From assembly GCA_016794785.1 (NCBI GenBank), contig JAEUHC010000003.1, positions 1 through 64,000 of the forward strand: a stretch of 64,000 bases of DNA, read 5' to 3'. The notes below the pieces were generated by a model that saw only the letters and a list, made by a program, of their open reading frames with translations, was not told where the DNA came from and made no database searches. A program made the translations under genes and the position numbers. Positions 61,513 to 64,000 of this stretch are shown one piece after another (the first letter of the stretch is position 1; each line of letters begins with the position of its first letter). The DNA is from Opitutaceae bacterium. GTDB taxonomy: Bacteria; Verrucomicrobiota; Verrucomicrobiia; Opitutales; Opitutaceae.

Positions 61513-62955
61513 TTATTCGCGCGAGCGGACTTGCGCTTGGGCAAGCACGGGGTCCTTGAGTTCGGCCATCTTGGCGAGGATACGGGCGGTGAGGTCGCGA
61601 TAGGCGGCGCGCGCGGCGGGGCTGGGATCGGCGATCAGGTTGCGCGACTCACCGGGGTCGGCGGCGAGGTGGTAGAGTTCATCGCGGCCTTCGCTCAGGA
61701 AGTCACGAATCAGCTTCCACTCGGGCGTGCGATACATCCGCACGTGAGTCTTGGCGCGATGCTTTTGGGAATATTCGGCGTAGAAATCGTCGTCCCAGGT
61801 TTTCGTCTCGCCCCGGAGTAGCGGAGTGACATCGCGGCCGCGAATGATCGTGCCAGCCGGGAGCGGGGCGGCGGCGACGGTGGCGAACGTGGGCAACCAA
61901 TCGAGGTGGGAAAGCGTGTGCGCATTGGTGGTGCCGGCCTTGACCACGCCCGGCCAACGGATCGCGAGGGGGATGTGCAGCGAAGTGTCGAACATATTGG
62001 GCCGCTCTCCTACGGGGATATTGGGCGTCCCCGGGGGCAGAGCCTCTTTGTTCAGCAACCAGGTAGCGTTGCCTTTATGCCAGATGCCGTGGTGGCCGAT
62101 GTTGTAGCCGTGATCCGAGGTGTAGATGAGGAGCGTATTTTCCGCGAGCCGGAGGCGGTCGAGAGCATCGAGGATGCGTCCGACGTTGCGGTCGAGGGCG
62201 GTGACGGAGGCGAGGTAGTCGCGGGTGAGTTTCTTGGCGCGGGCAACGTCGAGGCCGGGGAAGTCGGGATTGGGGACGATGGGGTCGAGATCTTTGACCT
62301 TGGCCCAATCTTCGTCGGGCACGGGCAGATAGGCGGCGTGCGGCTCCCGGAAGTGAATGCTGACGGCGAAAGGCTGCGAGGTGTCGCGCTGTTGGAGCCA
62401 GGCGAGTGCCTCGTCGGCGACCAGATCGACGATGAAGCCGACGCGTTTTTCTTTGATGCCATTTTTTTCCAAGACGGGATCCTTCGGTGGCGAGCCGCCG
62501 CCGCGAAGGCCGACGAAGGTGCCGAAGCCGCGCTGGGTCGGATGTTGTTCGTCGAGGTCGCCGAGGTGCCATTTGCCAAAGAGGGCGGTGGCGTAGCCGG
62601 CTTGCTGGAGCAGGCGCGGCCACGTGGGGAATTTCGCGTCGAGGCCGAGCGGGCCGTCGAACTGCGGGTTGAGCCAATCGGTGATACCGACTTCGGTGCC
62701 GTAGCGGCTCGTCATGATGGCGGCGCGGGCGGGACTGCACACGGGCGTGGGCGTGAGGGCGTGGGTGAAACGCACCCCCTCGTGTGCGATGCGATCCATA
62801 TTGGGCGTGCGCACCTGCGGATGCCCGGCGGCGCCGATGGCCCACGGGGCCTGATCGTCGGCCAAGATGAAGACGATGTTGGGGCGCGCAGGAGCGGGCG
62901 CCGCGAGTCCGAGAGAGGCACTGAACAGGAGGAGCAGTGGGCTAAAGTGTTTCAT
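61513..62955 (-). CDS. Secreted type I sulfatase
   Basis: A 480-aa sulfatase with signal peptide MKHFSPLLLLFSASLGLAAP. The metal site is NIVFILADDQAPWAIGAAGHP. The formylglycine motif is CSPARAAIMTSRYGTE, with the Cys near residue 73. Further conserved parts are TALFGKWHLGDLDEQHP and LLIYTSDHGYNIGHHGIWHKGN. It has CxPAR where the other two sulfatases have CxPSR, so it belongs to another subfamily. It starts 48 bp after the DUF1080 gene and is probably cotranscribed with it. The upstream palindrome at 63770 would serve both. Confidence 0.93.
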   Translation of the reverse strand: MKHFSPLLLLFSASLGLAAPAPARPNIVFILADDQAPWAIGAAGHPQVRTPNMDRIAHEGVRFTHALTPTPVCSPARAAIMTSRYGTEVGITDWLNPQFDGPLGLDAKFPTWPRLLQQAGYATALFGKWHLGDLDEQHPTQRGFGTFVGLRGGGSPPKDPVLEKNGIKEKRVGFIVDLVADEALAWLQQRDTSQPFAVSIHFREPHAAYLPVPDEDWAKVKDLDPIVPNPDFPGLDVARAKKLTRDYLASVTALDRNVGRILDALDRLRLAENTLLIYTSDHGYNIGHHGIWHKGNATWLLNKEALPPGTPNIPVGERPNMFDTSLHIPLAIRWPGVVKAGTTNAHTLSHLDWLPTFATVAAAPLPAGTIIRGRDVTPLLRGETKTWDDDFYAEYSQKHRAKTHVRMYRTPEWKLIRDFLSEGRDELYHLAADPGESRNLIADPSPAARAAYRDLTARILAKMAELKDPVLAQAQVRSRE

Positions 62956-63003
62956 CAGCAGGGAGCGTGATAGAGCGGAGCGGAAAGAAAGTGGGACGGA
63001 ATG

Positions 63004-63732
63004 CTATTTGGCCACGAGCGGTGCGGTTTGCTCCGGGGTCGCCATTCCACCCGGCAGCTCCAAGATGCGGATGTTGCGGAAATGGATTTCCGAACCTTCG
63101 GATTCGAGGCAGAGGTAGCCTTTCCGCACGCTCGAACGACTCACGCCGTTCACAAATTTGCCGTTGATCGCGAGCTTCACGGTGCCGTCCACGCAGACGA
63201 CATCGTAGGTGTTCCATTCGCCTTTGCCCTTGCAGCGCATCTCATACGACATGCTGCGTTTGCCGCGCGGGTTGTCCGGCGTGACTTCGAGACCGCCCGC
63301 GCCGAAGAGTTCACCGGAGACGTAGCCGGGGTGTCGCGGAGTGCCATCCTTTTCGGGAGAAAGCCGGAGGAACTCCAACTCGAGCATTTGCACTTCCAGT
63401 CCTTTGGGCAGCTGCCGGCCCGGCGGAATGGTGCCTCCGCTCCAGGCAAATACCCCGGAATTCCCGCCGGCCTGCATATGCCTCCACTCGATGTGCAGGA
63501 TGAAGTTTTCATACTGCTTCTCCGAGCGCATTACCCCGATGGGCTGGCCGCTGCACACGAGCAGGCCGTCCTGCACGCGCCACGTCTCCTTGCTGGTGTT
63601 CACATCGACCCAGCCGGTGAGGTCCTTCCCGTTGAAGAGATCGCGAAACGCAGGCGAGTCCTCGGCGCGGACCGGCGTGGAGCCAAAGAACAGGGCGACG
63701 CAGAAAATGAGGGGCAGGGGGCGTGGGTTCAT
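63004..63732 (-). CDS. Secreted DUF1080 protein (3-keto-disaccharide hydrolase-like)
   Basis: A 242-aa exported jelly-roll protein of the DUF1080/PF06439 family, some members of which cleave 3-keto-glycosides. The signal peptide [18 protein letters not shown] (ending VRAED) fixes the start at 63732. Family motifs are [53 protein letters not shown] and the closing [16 protein letters not shown]. Paired with Gfo/Idh oxidoreductases, such as those at 36522 and 38099 that could make 3-keto sugars, it may cleave the oxidised glycoside; this link is inference. It is the first gene of the pair with the sulfatase. Confidence 0.9.
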   Translation of the reverse strand: MNPRPLPLIFCVALFFGSTPVRAEDSPAFRDLFNGKDLTGWVDVNTSKETWRVQDGLLVCSGQPIGVMRSEKQYENFILHIEWRHMQAGGNSGVFAWSGGTIPPGRQLPKGLEVQMLELEFLRLSPEKDGTPRHPGYVSGELFGAGGLEVTPDNPRGKRSMSYEMRCKGKGEWNTYDVVCVDGTVKLAINGKFVNGVSRSSVRKGYLCLESEGSEIHFRNIRILELPGGMATPEQTAPLVAK

Positions 63733-63769
63733 GGTGGGTGAGCGTATCGGATGAACAGGGCGGGGGGAA

Positions 63770-63787
63770 CCCACGGAAACACGTGGG
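63770..63787. promoter_or_regulatory. CCACG-type palindrome, copy e
   Basis: CCCACGGAAACACGTGGG, identical over 18 bp to the site at 11668-11685. It lies 38 bp upstream of the DUF1080 start, an ideal operator distance. The remaining bases to the window end show no gene. Confidence 0.65.
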
Positions 63788-64000
63788 TGTTGGCGTGGCC
63801 AGCTTCGCGGCAGCGAGTTTGTGCGAGTGGTGCGTGCGCCGCTGTAGTGCACGGGTCGCCGTTTTTTGATGCGATGGGTTCGGGAAATTTATCTCTACTA
63901 TGGGGCAAGGCCAATCGAGTGCGCCATCGGCAGGGCATGCGGCGGGTTGAACGAAGATCGGCGACAAGAGAATCGAGAAGAACGCCCGAAAAACCGAGAG

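Noticed and set aside
61414..61821. Plus-strand frame beginning like a signal peptide (MRRQSTSVLFALTAALPAAQ)
   Set aside because: After ~35 residues it becomes the antisense of the sulfatase at 61513. At most it is the scrap of a truncated gene, with no family support.
1..64000. Mobile elements, CRISPR arrays, tRNA or rRNA genes
   Set aside because: I looked for transposase or integrase motifs, regularly spaced repeats and tRNA-like cloverleaf or CCA ends and recognised none. This was by eye; a dedicated search would be needed to exclude small RNAs.

Overview
The window is GC-rich and densely coded, and looks like a Verrucomicrobia chromosome, most likely Opitutaceae. The evidence is the large outer-membrane TonB-dependent receptors of the 'ELSPFVV' plug type, three secreted type I sulfatases, Tat-exported Gfo/Idh/MocA oxidoreductases, a DUF1080 protein, and sugar-linked LacI and GntR regulators. 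No rRNA, tRNA, CRISPR array, transposase or integrase was recognised. The whole region is devoted to glycan uptake and breakdown.

Layout. (1) 1-3050: two receptors on the minus strand, the first cut by the window edge. (2) 3347-8226: a LacI regulator and a galactonate operon (hydroxyacid dehydrogenase, dgoD, dgoK, dgoA); the same palindrome TGTTA-N3-TAACA precedes both the regulator and the operon. (3) 8294-13092: a 1080-aa receptor, two small thiol-redox proteins and a divergent HxlR regulator. (4) 13181-14881: an exported PhoD-like phosphatase. (5) 14958-31438, all minus: LacI, receptor, two secreted hydrolase-like proteins, then a tight six-gene run (phosphotriesterase-like, GH38-like, beta-helix, SIS isomerase, unknown protein, EamA transporter). 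(6) 31637-31905: a decayed second copy of the phosphotriesterase/GH38 junction. (7) 31913-42244, minus: sulfatase, receptor with Gfo/Idh, then Gfo/Idh, TIM-barrel epimerase and apiosidase-like hydrolase. (8) 42693-55037, plus: GntR, MFS sugar porter, ROK kinase, sulfatase, mannose-6-phosphate isomerase, cupin phosphoglucose isomerase, GH2, beta-helix protein and cupin mannose-6-phosphate isomerase. (9) 55732-61306: a second, more AT-rich beta-helix gene, the remnant of a second cupin isomerase, and a repeat-rich secreted protein. (10) 61513-63732, minus: DUF1080 protein and sulfatase.

How the genes fit together. Receptors bring oligosaccharides across the outer membrane. Sulfatases, GH38-like, GH2, apiosidase-like and beta-helix enzymes trim them. 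The MFS porter and ROK kinase import and phosphorylate hexose, and the isomerases pass mannose 6-phosphate and fructose 6-phosphate to glycolysis. A mannose-containing sulfated glycan is the simplest reading of blocks 5 and 8, but this is inference. The dgo operon handles galactonate through the De Ley-Doudoroff route.

The most interesting signals lie outside the genes: three families of repeated operator-like palindromes that link distant loci, and two decayed gene copies showing that this glycan region grew by duplicating multi-gene modules and then losing parts of them.
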